A DNA stretch of 64,000 nt, taken from positions 375,123 through 439,122 of the forward strand of contig NZ_QQOA01000001.1 of the NCBI RefSeq assembly GCF_003443895.1, given 5' to 3'. Position numbers and translations under genes: made by a program. Shown piece after piece: positions 31,983-40,781 of the stretch. The stretch is from Paraburkholderia phosphatilytica (lineage in GTDB: Bacteria; Pseudomonadota; Gammaproteobacteria; Burkholderiales; Burkholderiaceae). The notes beneath the pieces are model-generated. The model did no database searches. It was not told where the DNA came from and saw nothing but the letters and a program-made list of their open reading frames with translations. Numbering within the stretch: position 1 is the first letter of the stretch; every line of letters begins with the position of its first letter.

Positions 31983-32900
31983 TCAGCCCGCCAGCGCCAT
32001 ATCCGGCGTCGCGCGCGTCAGATGGTTGACGAGCAGGCGCGCGGGCTTCGGCAGCGCCTTGAAGTCGCGCGCGCAGATCAGCAGTTCGCGGTGCGCCCAG
32101 TCTTCGGCAAGCGGGATCCGGTGCAGATGCATCGACCGCAGATGCGGGCTCACGGCCGCATCCGGCAACACGGCGATGCCAAGCCCGGCCGCCACCATCA
32201 GGCACATCGCATCGAAGCTGCGCACCTGGATACGCAGCTTCAGGCGTCCGCCGGCATCGCTGGTGGCGGCCTGCAGGCGCTTCGCGAGCGAGGTGTTGCG
32301 AGACAGGCTCACGAAGTCGAATTCCAGCGCGTCGTTGAACGCGACGGACTGCTGGCGCGCGAGCGGATGATTGCGGGGCACGACGAGCACCAGGTGATCC
32401 TGGCGGTACACCATGGTCTGCAGGCCGAAGGTCGGCATCTGGTCGGCCATGATGCCGAAGTCGGCATTGCCGTCCACCACGGCCAGCGCGACCTGCTCGC
32501 TGTCCTGCTCTTCGAGCTCGATGCGGATCTCCGGATTGGCCGCGATGAACTCGGCGATGTCCGACGGCAGGAACTGCGTGACCGCCGACGTATTGGCCCA
32601 CATCCGCACGACGCCCACCACGCCCGCCGCGTAGTCGGACATGTCGGCGGTCATCAGGTCGACGTCGTTGAGGATGCGCTGCGCGTGCTGCTTCAGCGCT
32701 TCACCCGCCGCGGTGAGCGTGATGCCGCGCGAGTGACGTTCGAACAGTTCGGTGCCGATCGCGGTTTCGAGGTCCGCGATCCGCTTGCTGGCGGCACCGA
32801 CCGCGAGATGGGCAAGCTCCGCGCCCTTGCTGATGCTGCCCGTGCGCACCACGAGCGCGAACAGCGAAAGCGAGACGAGGTCCAGACGGTGAAGATTCAT
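31983..32900 (-). CDS. LysR family transcriptional regulator
   Basis: The 305-residue product has the LysR helix-turn-helix (LFALVVRTGSISKGAELAHLAVGAASKRIADLETAIGTELFERHSRGITL) at residues about 14-65 and a type 2 periplasmic-fold effector domain. It lies 239 bp upstream of the CoA-transferase on the same strand, so it may regulate the CoA-transferase/lyase pair, although a divergent position is more usual for LysR genes. The effector is unknown. Confidence 0.87.
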   Translation of the reverse strand: MNLHRLDLVSLSLFALVVRTGSISKGAELAHLAVGAASKRIADLETAIGTELFERHSRGITLTAAGEALKQHAQRILNDVDLMTADMSDYAAGVVGVVRMWANTSAVTQFLPSDIAEFIAANPEIRIELEEQDSEQVALAVVDGNADFGIMADQMPTFGLQTMVYRQDHLVLVVPRNHPLARQQSVAFNDALEFDFVSLSRNTSLAKRLQAATSDAGGRLKLRIQVRSFDAMCLMVAAGLGIAVLPDAAVSPHLRSMHLHRIPLAEDWAHRELLICARDFKALPKPARLLVNHLTRATPDMALAG

Positions 32901-32932
32901 GCGAGGCTGCTCCGGCCGCGGTCATGGCCGCA

Positions 32933-33553
32933 TTATGAGCCAGCGTGCTTGCCGAAGCCCAGCTTCTCCATCGCTTCATGCGCGTCGATCACCATCGTCG
33001 CGATCTCGCCGACCGTGATGCGCAGGCTCGTCGCGCGCGCCCGCATATGCTCGTAGGCTTCGTTTTCGCCGAGCCGCTGCGAGTCCATCAGGATACGCAC
33101 GGCCTTTTCGATGTGCCGCCGTGCCTTGATCGCTTCTTCGAGCTTCGCGATCTTGCTGTTCAAACGCTGCTGATACCCCGACGACGCACGCGCGAGCACC
33201 AGCGTGCTGAGAATGCCGGTGGAGCGATACGGCTTCGTGATGACACCATGCGGCTGCGTGTCGACCAGCATCTTCAGCGCGGTCGGGTTTTCGTAGTCGG
33301 ACAGCGCGATGAGCGTCGCGCTGCTGTCCGCCGCGCACCAGTGGCCCGCGCTGCGACACTCCGGCCCGACGAGAAAGAAGATCACGTCGGCATCCGCCGG
33401 CAACTGCGCGGGAAACGGCCAGACCGCGCGAACCGGGCAGCCGATCCGGCGCAGCTGTTCCTCAAGCACGCCACGGTCCTCGCCCGGTGGATGAATGATG
33501 GCGACCCGCAGCGTGCGCAGATCGTCGAACAGGCGACGCGCGCTGCCGCTCAT
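32933..33553 (-). CDS. AmiR-like ANTAR-domain antitermination regulator
   Basis: The 206-residue product resembles AmiR/NasR. The N-terminal part is a pseudo-receiver (LRVAIIHPPGEDRGVLEEQLRRIGCP, ATLIALSDYEN, KPY) without a clear phospho-acceptor aspartate. A coiled coil follows (NSKIAKLEEAIKARRHIEKA), then a C-terminal ANTAR domain (KAVRILMDSQRLGENEAYEHMRARATSLRITVGEIA). ANTAR proteins bind paired RNA hairpins in leaders and prevent transcription termination. Its ATG overlaps the stop of the AmiC-like gene (ATGA). It is the last gene of the amide operon, whose leader carries hairpins and a terminator. Confidence 0.87.
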   Translation of the reverse strand: MSGSARRLFDDLRTLRVAIIHPPGEDRGVLEEQLRRIGCPVRAVWPFPAQLPADADVIFFLVGPECRSAGHWCAADSSATLIALSDYENPTALKMLVDTQPHGVITKPYRSTGILSTLVLARASSGYQQRLNSKIAKLEEAIKARRHIEKAVRILMDSQRLGENEAYEHMRARATSLRITVGEIATMVIDAHEAMEKLGFGKHAGS

Positions 33554-34764
33554 GCCGGGTCCCCATCCAGCCAGAATTCACCGAAGCCGTAAGCCGTCAG
33601 ATACGGGTCCGGCTTCACGACGCCGCGGCTTTCCCACACCACGTCGAACGCGCCGTCCGGACGGCAGACAGCGACCCTCGGCGTGAGGATCGCGTGATGG
33701 TTGCCGGGGTCGATCTTGAGCAGCCCTTCGGGCGAATCGAATTCCACGTCGTGCAGCGCGTCGACCAGCTTCGCGGTATCCAGGCTGCGCGTGCGCTTCA
33801 GCGCTTCGGCAAACAGATGCACCTGGTTGTACGCCATCTCCGACCACATGCTCGCGGGCTGCTCGCCGAAGCGGGCGCGCCAGGCGGTCAGGAAGCGCCG
33901 GTTGCTGTCGTTGTCAAGCGTGTTGAGGTACGTGGCCGATACGATGTGGCCTACGCACAGCCCCGCGCCGATCATCCCGATCTCGCCTTCGGTCATCGTC
34001 AGACTGGCGATCGGCATGCGCGCGGGGTCGAGTCCGCTGTCGCGATACAGCGTGTAGAACGCTCGCGCGGCACGGCCGATCAGCGTGGAAAACACCACGT
34101 CCGGTTTGACCGCATGAATGTCGCGCACCAGCTGCTCGAGCGCGGCCGGGTCCGCATCGCTCGGCAGGTAGAGTTCTTCGACAATCTCGCCGCCGTGATC
34201 TTCGACGATGTCCCGCATGATGCGGTTCGATTCGCGCGGGTAGATGTAGTCCGCGCCGACCAGAAAGAAGCGCCGGCCCACGTGACGCAGCAGCCACGCC
34301 GCAAGCTGGATGCTGTTCTGGTTCGGCACCGCGCCGGTATAGATGACGTTGGGCGAATACTCGAACCCTTCGTAGATCGAGCAGTACCAGAGCAACGCGT
34401 TGTTGCGCTCGATCACCGGCAGCACCGCCTTGCGGCTCGACGACGTCGAGCAGCCGAAGATCACACTCACGTCGTCTTCCTGCAGCATGCGCGTGGCGAG
34501 GCGCCGGTACTCGTCGGCGTCGCTCTTCGCATCGTAGACGACGGGGTCGAGCAGCCGGCCGTCGATGCCGCCCGCCGCGTTGATCTCTTCGATCGCGAGT
34601 ACGGTGCCGAAGAAATGCTCGGACCCGGTCGCGCCGGTGATGCCGGTACGCGAGTAGAGCACGCCGATTCGCCAGCTGTCGTCGGAGCCGGTGCGCGGGT
34701 GCTCGTCTCTCGTTTCCGCGCGCGGTTGCTCCGATGGGTGGTCGCTCGATGCCTGGCCCGTCAT
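33550..34764 (-). CDS. AmiC-like ligand-sensing regulator (Liv-type binding fold)
   Basis: The 404-residue product is a periplasmic-binding fold of the Liv/AmiC type: WRIGVLYSRTGITGATGSEHFFGTVLAIEEINAAGGIDGR, then STSSSRKAVLPVIERNNALLWYCSIYEGFE and FFLVGADYIYPRESNRIMRD. It has no signal peptide, so it should be cytoplasmic like P. aeruginosa AmiC, which binds amides and holds AmiR inactive. Start 34764 overlaps the amidase stop and its own stop overlaps the ANTAR start, giving strict translational coupling. The much longer upstream frame is the amidase gene read out of frame. Confidence 0.87.
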   Translation of the reverse strand: MTGQASSDHPSEQPRAETRDEHPRTGSDDSWRIGVLYSRTGITGATGSEHFFGTVLAIEEINAAGGIDGRLLDPVVYDAKSDADEYRRLATRMLQEDDVSVIFGCSTSSSRKAVLPVIERNNALLWYCSIYEGFEYSPNVIYTGAVPNQNSIQLAAWLLRHVGRRFFLVGADYIYPRESNRIMRDIVEDHGGEIVEELYLPSDADPAALEQLVRDIHAVKPDVVFSTLIGRAARAFYTLYRDSGLDPARMPIASLTMTEGEIGMIGAGLCVGHIVSATYLNTLDNDSNRRFLTAWRARFGEQPASMWSEMAYNQVHLFAEALKRTRSLDTAKLVDALHDVEFDSPEGLLKIDPGNHHAILTPRVAVCRPDGAFDVVWESRGVVKPDPYLTAYGFGEFWLDGDPA

Positions 34765-36065
34765 GGCGCCGCCTCCTCCGATGCCGCGATCGCGTGCTCG
34801 ACGAACGCCGCGGCGCCAAGACAGCGCGCGTCGTCCCACGGCGCGCCGATCACCTGCACGCCGACCGGCGCGCCATTGTCGCCGCGCAGGCCGGGCACGT
34901 TCACGCACGGACTGCCGAGCAGCGTCCAGTTGCGATTGAACGCGGGGCTGCCGGTGGAGTCGTAGCCTTGCGGCGCTTCGTCGAGCGCGCTTGGCGTCAG
35001 CAACGCGGTCACACCTTCGAACAGCGCCGCCTGCTGGTGTCGCGTTCGCTCCATCAACACGAAGGCCTTCGAATACGCATCCACGTCGATGCTCGCCGCG
35101 CGTTCGAGAAAACCGCGCAGCAACGCGGACAACGCATCGCGGTGATGATCGTATTCGTAGCCGAGCGTGCGCCACGCTTCGTAACTCTGGATCACGTTGT
35201 GCGCGTCGATCAGTTCCGCCATCCATGGATCGAAGCGCACCGGCTTCACGCTGCCGCCCGCTTTTTCTATCGCGCGAATGGCCGTGTCGAGCGCGGCGAT
35301 CGCGTGGTCCGAAGGCGCGGTCCACGGGTAGTCGACGGGGATGCCGAATACCGGCTTGTCCGGCGTCGATGCCGACGCGACGGCAAGCTCGCGGCCCGAC
35401 AGCGCCTGCCCGAGGAATGCCGCGTCGCGCACCGTCGCCGCGAACAGGCCGACGGTATCGAACGACCACGAAAAGCACTTCATGCCCGCCGTCGGCAGCA
35501 TGCCGAGGGTGGGCTTGTACCCGGCGATGCCGCAGAACGACGCCGGGCGAATGGTCGAGCCGCCCGTCTGCGAGCCGATCGCGAACGGCACGATGCCGGC
35601 CGCCACCGCCGCGGCGGAGCCCGCGGAGGACCCGCCCGGTGTGCGCGCGAGATCGCACGGATTGCGCGTGACGGTCGGCGCCATGTACGCGAACTCGCTC
35701 GTCGTCGCCTTGCCGACGATCACGGCGCCCGCTCGCCGCAGCAGCGTCACGACCGCGGCGTCCGACCTGGGACGATGGCCTTCGTAGATCGGCGACCCAT
35801 AGTTCGTCGCCAGACCGGCGGTATCGAAGATGTCCTTCACCGCGACCGGCAGACCGGCGAGCGGCCCACGCGCGGCGCCGGCTGCAGCGATGGCCTCGTC
35901 GCGCCCGATCACCGCGGTCATCGCGCGGATGTCGGCATCGACTTCTTCGATCCGCGCGAGCGACTCCAGCGCTGCGCGGCCCTGTCCACGCGCGGCATCG
36001 TCGATGCGCTGACGCAGCGTCAGCACCGACACGGGCCGATAGAACGAATGTGCATCCCTTTCCAT
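34761..36065 (-). CDS. Amidase signature family amidohydrolase
   Basis: The 434-residue product is an amidase-signature enzyme. PLAGLPVAVKDIFDTAGLATNYGS carries the catalytic lysine; the TPGGSSAGSAAAVAAGIVPFAIGSQTGGSTIRPASFCG region carries the cis-serine and nucleophilic serine of the Ser-cisSer-Lys triad. It should hydrolyse an amide to acid and ammonia. Start 36065 (MERDAHSF) is preferred to an upstream in-frame ATG that reaches into the ABC gene. It is the fifth enzyme-or-transport gene after the Liv-type transporter genes and is coupled to the AmiC-like sensor. Confidence 0.9.
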   Translation of the reverse strand: MERDAHSFYRPVSVLTLRQRIDDAARGQGRAALESLARIEEVDADIRAMTAVIGRDEAIAAAGAARGPLAGLPVAVKDIFDTAGLATNYGSPIYEGHRPRSDAAVVTLLRRAGAVIVGKATTSEFAYMAPTVTRNPCDLARTPGGSSAGSAAAVAAGIVPFAIGSQTGGSTIRPASFCGIAGYKPTLGMLPTAGMKCFSWSFDTVGLFAATVRDAAFLGQALSGRELAVASASTPDKPVFGIPVDYPWTAPSDHAIAALDTAIRAIEKAGGSVKPVRFDPWMAELIDAHNVIQSYEAWRTLGYEYDHHRDALSALLRGFLERAASIDVDAYSKAFVLMERTRHQQAALFEGVTALLTPSALDEAPQGYDSTGSPAFNRNWTLLGSPCVNVPGLRGDNGAPVGVQVIGAPWDDARCLGAAAFVEHAIAASEEAAP

Positions 36066-36090
36066 GGTTCGAACACGCTCCTCTCGTCGT

Positions 36091-36798
36091 TCACACGCGC
36101 AAGTGACCGAAAATCGATTCCGCCGCGCCTTCGTCTTTGGCGTTGCCGCGATCGATAATTTCACCTTGCTTCAGGATCGCATACCGGTCCGCAACCTTCA
36201 ATGCGAACGACACGTGCTGCTCGATCAGCAGGACCGTCGTGCCGTGACGCTCGCGCTCCCACAGCAGCGCATTCGCGAGACGGTCGATCACCGACGGCTG
36301 CAAGCCCTCCGTGATCTCGTCGAACAGGATGATGGACGGCCGCATCATCAGCGCGCGCGCCACCAGCAGCATTTTCTGCTCGCCGCCCGAGAGCGTGCCG
36401 GCATGTTGCTTCAGTCGGCTCTTGAACACCGGAAACAGCGGTTCGATTTCCGCGAAGCGCTCGTCGAACACGGACACGTTCGTGAGACCCAGCCGCAGGT
36501 TGTCGCGAATCGACAGGTCCTGGAACAGCGCGTGTTCCTGCGGCGCGTACGCGATGCCTTCGCGGGCGATCCGATGCGGCGGCAGCCGCGTGACGTCCAC
36601 ACCGTTCACGCGCACGGTGCCTGCCTGCTTCGGCAGATAGCCCATGATGGTCTTGAGCAAGGTGGTCTTGCCCATACCGTTCTTGCCGAGCAGCGCAACC
36701 GCCTCGCCGCCCGTCACGCTCATCGAGAGCGCGCGCAACACCACTGATGCCTTGTATCCGCTCGTCACGCCTTGCAGGTCCAGTGCGATCTCGCTCAT
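36091..36798 (-). CDS. LivF-type ABC ATPase, amide or urea importer
   Basis: The 235-residue ATPase has Walker A LLGKNGMGKTT, signature LSGGEQKMLLVARAL and a LivF-type Walker B region IILFDEITEGLQP, followed by the switch in LIEQHVSFAL. DEITEGLQP has Ile after the DE where most ATPases have Pro. The GKNGMGKTT loop is common in short-chain amide and urea transporter LivF homologues. It overlaps the fused permease-ATPase by 4 bp. Confidence 0.9.
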   Translation of the reverse strand: MSEIALDLQGVTSGYKASVVLRALSMSVTGGEAVALLGKNGMGKTTLLKTIMGYLPKQAGTVRVNGVDVTRLPPHRIAREGIAYAPQEHALFQDLSIRDNLRLGLTNVSVFDERFAEIEPLFPVFKSRLKQHAGTLSGGEQKMLLVARALMMRPSIILFDEITEGLQPSVIDRLANALLWERERHGTTVLLIEQHVSFALKVADRYAILKQGEIIDRGNAKDEGAAESIFGHLRV

Positions 36799-38657
36799 GA
36801 CGTTTCTCCATCGCCAGCCGCCATGCCGCCCACCACCGGCTGCGCGGTGCCCGCGTAAATCGTTCGCACCAGCTCCGAGTGCACGACTTCGTCGAAGATG
36901 CCTTCCATCACGATGCGGCCTTGATGCAGCACGACGATGCGCGTCGCGATCTCCGCGACGAAGTCGAGATCGTGTTCGACCAGCAGACAGCACAGCCCAT
37001 ACCGATGCGCGAGCGCAGCGAGCACGTTGCCGATCTGCGTGCGCTCGGTTTTCGTGAGGCCTGCAGTGGGCTCGTCGAGCAGCACGATGCGCGGCTCCAG
37101 CGTCAGCACCATCGCGAGCTCCAGCGCCTGCTGCTCGCCATGCGAAAGGCCCTTCGTCACCGCATCCAGCTTGCGGTCGAGACCAGTGGCGTGCACCACG
37201 TCGAGCGCATACGGCGGCAACGCAAGCGAGCGTGAGCACTTCCACAGCGACGGCCGTTCGATCAGCGTGCTCGCAATGCGCAGGCATTCGGCCACCGTCA
37301 GCGTATCGAACACATTCGCGTTCTGGAACTTGCGGCCGAGCCCGAAGCGCACGCAACGTTCCGGCGGCGATTCGCGGATATCGTTGCCGCACAGCGAGAC
37401 GTTGCCCGCCGAACGCTCCGCGCCATCGCTCATGCAGCGCATCAGCGTCGTCTTGCCCGCGCCGTTGGGACCGATCAGCCCGACCAGCTCGCCCGCATGC
37501 GCGGTCAGGTCAATGCCCTGCAGCACCTTCAAGCTGCCGAAGTGACGCGCCACACCGTTCATGCGCAACGCTGCTTCGGTGGATGACTGTGCGTCCACCG
37601 CGGCCACTTCCCGCTCTACCAGCGCCGGCACCGGACGTTCGCCCGCAAAGCGGCGGAACGGCCGCGTCAGCAATGGCAGCAACCCTTGCGGCAGCAGCAC
37701 GATGACCATCACGAATGCGGCGCCCAGAATCAGCTGCCATGCGAACGGCAGGCTGCCGCTGAGATACGACGTCGCGACGTTGATCAGCAATGCGCCCGCC
37801 ACGGGCCCCCACAACGTGCCGCGACCGCCGAGCGCAACCCAGATGATCAGTTGCGTGCCCAGAACGAAACCGGTCAGCTCGGGCGCCACCACGCCGCTGA
37901 ACGAACCGTAGCCGAAGCCCGCGATACCCGCGACGATCGCCATCGCGATCGACAGCACGATCTTCACGCGCGACGTATCGATACCGAGATAGGAGCAGCG
38001 CGATTCATTGTCGCGAATGGCCATCAACACGCGGCCGCCGTCGCTGCGCACGAAAAACCATCCCGCGATCGCGACGACGGCGAGCCCCGCACCGGCAATC
38101 CAGTACCAGGCCTGCAGTGAGAAATCGAACGTCGTGTAGCCCGTCAGGCCCGAACTCGAACCGGTCCATTCACCGCCGGACAGCACGAGCTGCGACAGCA
38201 CGATCGGCAGCACGAGCGACATGACCGTCGAGAAGAACGGTGATGCGCCGCGATAAAACGACAGCCAGCCCACCAGCGCTGCGATCGCCGCCGTCGCCGC
38301 AATCGCGACGATCAGCGCAAGCGCCACGTAGCCCGGCGAGAAACCGCCATGCGTGAACACGATGCCCGCAGCGTACGCGCCCACGCCGAAGAATGCGGAC
38401 TGCCCGAACGTCAGAAAGCCCGTGTAACCCCACAGCACATCGACCGTCACCGCGACGATCGCGAAGAAGAACGCCTGGATCAGCACGTTCAGCAGATACG
38501 TGCCGAACAGCAACGGACCAGCAGCAAGCAGCAGAACGGCGAGGCCGACGAGCGGCAGCGAGCCGCGCCCTTGCAGACCGCGCACGCCGGTCTTTTCGGC
38601 GTGACGCGGCAACGCGTCGTGGCCCGCGCGCGCCGGCGACAGATTGACCTTAACCAT
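36795..38657 (-). CDS. Fused LivM permease-LivG ATPase
   Basis: The 620-residue product joins two subunits that are usually separate. Residues about 30-340 form a LivM-like permease (DVLWGYTGFLTFGQSAFFGVGAY, GIDTSRVKIVLSIAMA, LIIWVALGGRGTLWGPVAGALL). About 365-605 form a LivG-like ATPase with Walker A GLIGPNGAGKTT, a signature written LSHGEQQALELAMVL and Walker B IVLLDEPTAGL. It belongs to the Liv-type importer with the neighbouring LivH and LivF proteins. Its start overlaps the livH-type stop by 8 bp. Confidence 0.9.
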   Translation of the reverse strand: MVKVNLSPARAGHDALPRHAEKTGVRGLQGRGSLPLVGLAVLLLAAGPLLFGTYLLNVLIQAFFFAIVAVTVDVLWGYTGFLTFGQSAFFGVGAYAAGIVFTHGGFSPGYVALALIVAIAATAAIAALVGWLSFYRGASPFFSTVMSLVLPIVLSQLVLSGGEWTGSSSGLTGYTTFDFSLQAWYWIAGAGLAVVAIAGWFFVRSDGGRVLMAIRDNESRCSYLGIDTSRVKIVLSIAMAIVAGIAGFGYGSFSGVVAPELTGFVLGTQLIIWVALGGRGTLWGPVAGALLINVATSYLSGSLPFAWQLILGAAFVMVIVLLPQGLLPLLTRPFRRFAGERPVPALVEREVAAVDAQSSTEAALRMNGVARHFGSLKVLQGIDLTAHAGELVGLIGPNGAGKTTLMRCMSDGAERSAGNVSLCGNDIRESPPERCVRFGLGRKFQNANVFDTLTVAECLRIASTLIERPSLWKCSRSLALPPYALDVVHATGLDRKLDAVTKGLSHGEQQALELAMVLTLEPRIVLLDEPTAGLTKTERTQIGNVLAALAHRYGLCCLLVEHDLDFVAEIATRIVVLHQGRIVMEGIFDEVVHSELVRTIYAGTAQPVVGGMAAGDGETS

Positions 38658-39483
38658 GCGAGAACCCCTTCGGCCGGACGCGCAGCACGAACGCCGCGAG
38701 CACGGCGATAGTCAGCCCGCCAAGGACGGGACTGACGAACGTGCTGACGAGCACCTGGCACGCGCCGAACACCAGACAGGTGACGAGCAGGCTCGCCATC
38801 GAATGACCGGACACCATCACGAGCATGAATGCGCTGACGAGCCACGGCAGCCCCATGTCGGGATCGACGCTCGACAGCGGCGTGATCAGCATGCCCGCGA
38901 GCGAGCCGAGCGCAGCCCCGAGACTGAACGTGATGAAGCGAATGCGACCCGAATGAATGCCGAGGCCGCGCGCGAGGTCTTCGTTCATGATCACCGCGCG
39001 CGTCTTCACGCCGAAACGCGTGCCGGACAAGAGCCCGCCAAGCGCCGCGCACAGGCCGAGCGCGACCGGAATCAGCAGCAGGCGATACGCCGAGTAGTCG
39101 GTGCCCGCGACCAAAATCGCGCCTTTCAGCGGCGTTTCGACGAACTGCACTTCGCGGCCGAACGTCATCACGATCGTCTGGCCGATGACGATGCCGAGCC
39201 CCCAGGTCGCGAGGATCGCGTCGAGCGGTCGCTTGTAGAGCGGCCGCACGATCAGCTGCTCGACCACCATGCCGACCGCGACGCCGACGATGATCGCGAG
39301 CGGCACACCGAACCACGGATTCAGTTTCAGCTGCGTGATCACGAAGCTCGCGTACGCGCCTATCGTCAGCAAAGCACCATGCGCGAAGTTGACGATTTTC
39401 ATCACGCCAAAGATCACCATCAACCCGGCGGTCACGATGAACAGCACGGCCGCCGTAGTCAGAATGTCGAGTGTCAGGACCAT
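38650..39483 (-). CDS. LivH-type ABC permease, amide or urea importer
   Basis: The 277-residue product has about eight membrane helices and the LivH signatures GVMKIVNFAHGALLTIGAY, DAILATWGLGIVIGQTIVMTFG and GLGIHSGRIRFITFSLGAALGSLAGML. These match permeases of urea and short-chain amide importers rather than leucine transporters in particular, but the distinction is by resemblance only. It follows the solute-binding gene by 64 bp. Confidence 0.9.
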   Translation of the reverse strand: MVLTLDILTTAAVLFIVTAGLMVIFGVMKIVNFAHGALLTIGAYASFVITQLKLNPWFGVPLAIIVGVAVGMVVEQLIVRPLYKRPLDAILATWGLGIVIGQTIVMTFGREVQFVETPLKGAILVAGTDYSAYRLLLIPVALGLCAALGGLLSGTRFGVKTRAVIMNEDLARGLGIHSGRIRFITFSLGAALGSLAGMLITPLSSVDPDMGLPWLVSAFMLVMVSGHSMASLLVTCLVFGACQVLVSTFVSPVLGGLTIAVLAAFVLRVRPKGFSHG

Positions 39484-39547
39484 GCCTGTCTCCCAGTCGC
39501 ATCCACCGCGCGGCCATCGCGGCCGCAGGCAGACGGATCGTGTCGTA

Positions 39548-40714
39548 CTACTTGATGTTCGGGCACTGCGCGCCGGGATCGACGTTCGGGAAGGTCTGCA
39601 GGATCTTCACCGAACCGTCGGACTGGATCTGTCCGAGGCGCATCGCAAGCGGCGTATGACGGCTGTGGTTCATGCTGACCGGTCCACGCGGCCCGTCGAA
39701 CGACACCTGACCGAGCGCCTCGATCACCTTGCGCGGATCCGTCGAACCCGCTTTCTCGACCGCGGCCTTGTACAGATAGAACGCTTCGTACTGCGGCTCC
39801 GACAGCTCGTTCGGCGTCTTCATGTCGTTGCCAAAGCGCTTGCGCATCGCCGCCATGAACTTCGCGTTGCCCGGCGTATCGATACTCGTCAGGTAGGAGC
39901 CCGACATATAGATGCCCGTGGCCACGTCGCCCATGCTCTTCGCCGTGCCTTCGTCGATAGCCAGATTGCCGTACGGCAAGGTCAGGCCCGAGCCCTTCAG
40001 CTGCTTCGCGAGCGATACGTTCGGCGCGCCGCCGGCCGTTGCGCTGATGAGCGCATCCGGATGGGCCGAGCGAATCTTCGAGAGAATCGGCGTCCAGTCG
40101 GTGCCGTCGATCGGCAGGAATTCTTCGCCGACTACCTTGCCGCCGTGCTGCGCGATGTACTTCGCGGTGAAGTCGAGCATACCGCGCCCAAAAGCGTAGT
40201 CGTTGCCGACGAGAAAGAAATTCTTCGCGCTCTTTGACTTCATGAAGTAATCGACCACCGGCGCGACCTGCTGCTCCGGCACCCAGCCGTTCACGTACAT
40301 CCACGGGCTGCACGAATGGCCTTCGTAGAACGACGTGTAGATGAACGGCTTCTTGCCGCGCGCGACGATCGGCAGCGCGGCGTTGCGCGCGGCGCTCGTT
40401 TCCATCGAGATCACCGCGTCGACGTCTTTCTGGAAGACCAGCGTGTCATACGCTTTCTGCGCGCCGACCGCGCCGGATGCGTCGTCCGCGATATCGAGCT
40501 CCACCTTGCGGCCCAGGATGCCGCCGGCGGCGTTGATCTCGTCGACCGCGAGTTGCGACGACTGCACGACCGCGGGCGCGACGACGCTGTTCGCGCCGGA
40601 CAGGCCGACGGCCACGCCGATCTTGATCGGCTCCGCGGCGTGCGCGCCAAGGCAGGCGAAGCAGGCGGCGGTCAGCACGGCGCCTGCCAGCACGCGATGG
40701 ATGAATGGGTTCAT
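39548..40714 (-). CDS. Liv-type periplasmic binding protein for amides or related compounds
   Basis: The 388-residue product has a signal peptide ending in GAHA before AEPIKIGV (residue about 26). The mature part is a type 1 periplasmic-binding fold: VAVGLSGANSVVAPAVVQSSQLAVDEINAAGGILGRKVELDIAD, KPFIYTSFYEGHSCSPWMYVNG and FFLVGNDYAFGRGMLDFTAKY. The cognate permeases and ATPases follow in the operon. A clear AAGGAG precedes the ATG. Its overall similarity to the AmiC-like protein of the same operon suggests both bind the same ligand. Confidence 0.9.
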   Translation of the reverse strand: MNPFIHRVLAGAVLTAACFACLGAHAAEPIKIGVAVGLSGANSVVAPAVVQSSQLAVDEINAAGGILGRKVELDIADDASGAVGAQKAYDTLVFQKDVDAVISMETSAARNAALPIVARGKKPFIYTSFYEGHSCSPWMYVNGWVPEQQVAPVVDYFMKSKSAKNFFLVGNDYAFGRGMLDFTAKYIAQHGGKVVGEEFLPIDGTDWTPILSKIRSAHPDALISATAGGAPNVSLAKQLKGSGLTLPYGNLAIDEGTAKSMGDVATGIYMSGSYLTSIDTPGNAKFMAAMRKRFGNDMKTPNELSEPQYEAFYLYKAAVEKAGSTDPRKVIEALGQVSFDGPRGPVSMNHSRHTPLAMRLGQIQSDGSVKILQTFPNVDPGAQCPNIK

Positions 40715-40781
40715 GCGATCTCCTTCGGGTAGGGTGGAGTCAGGTCGAAAAGGAACATCAGGATGGGCGGGCGCTGCATGG

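Noticed and set aside
33550..35658. 702-codon frame containing the AmiC-like gene
   Set aside because: Its first half is the amidase gene read in another frame; the AmiC-like domain begins at 34764, which overlaps the amidase stop.
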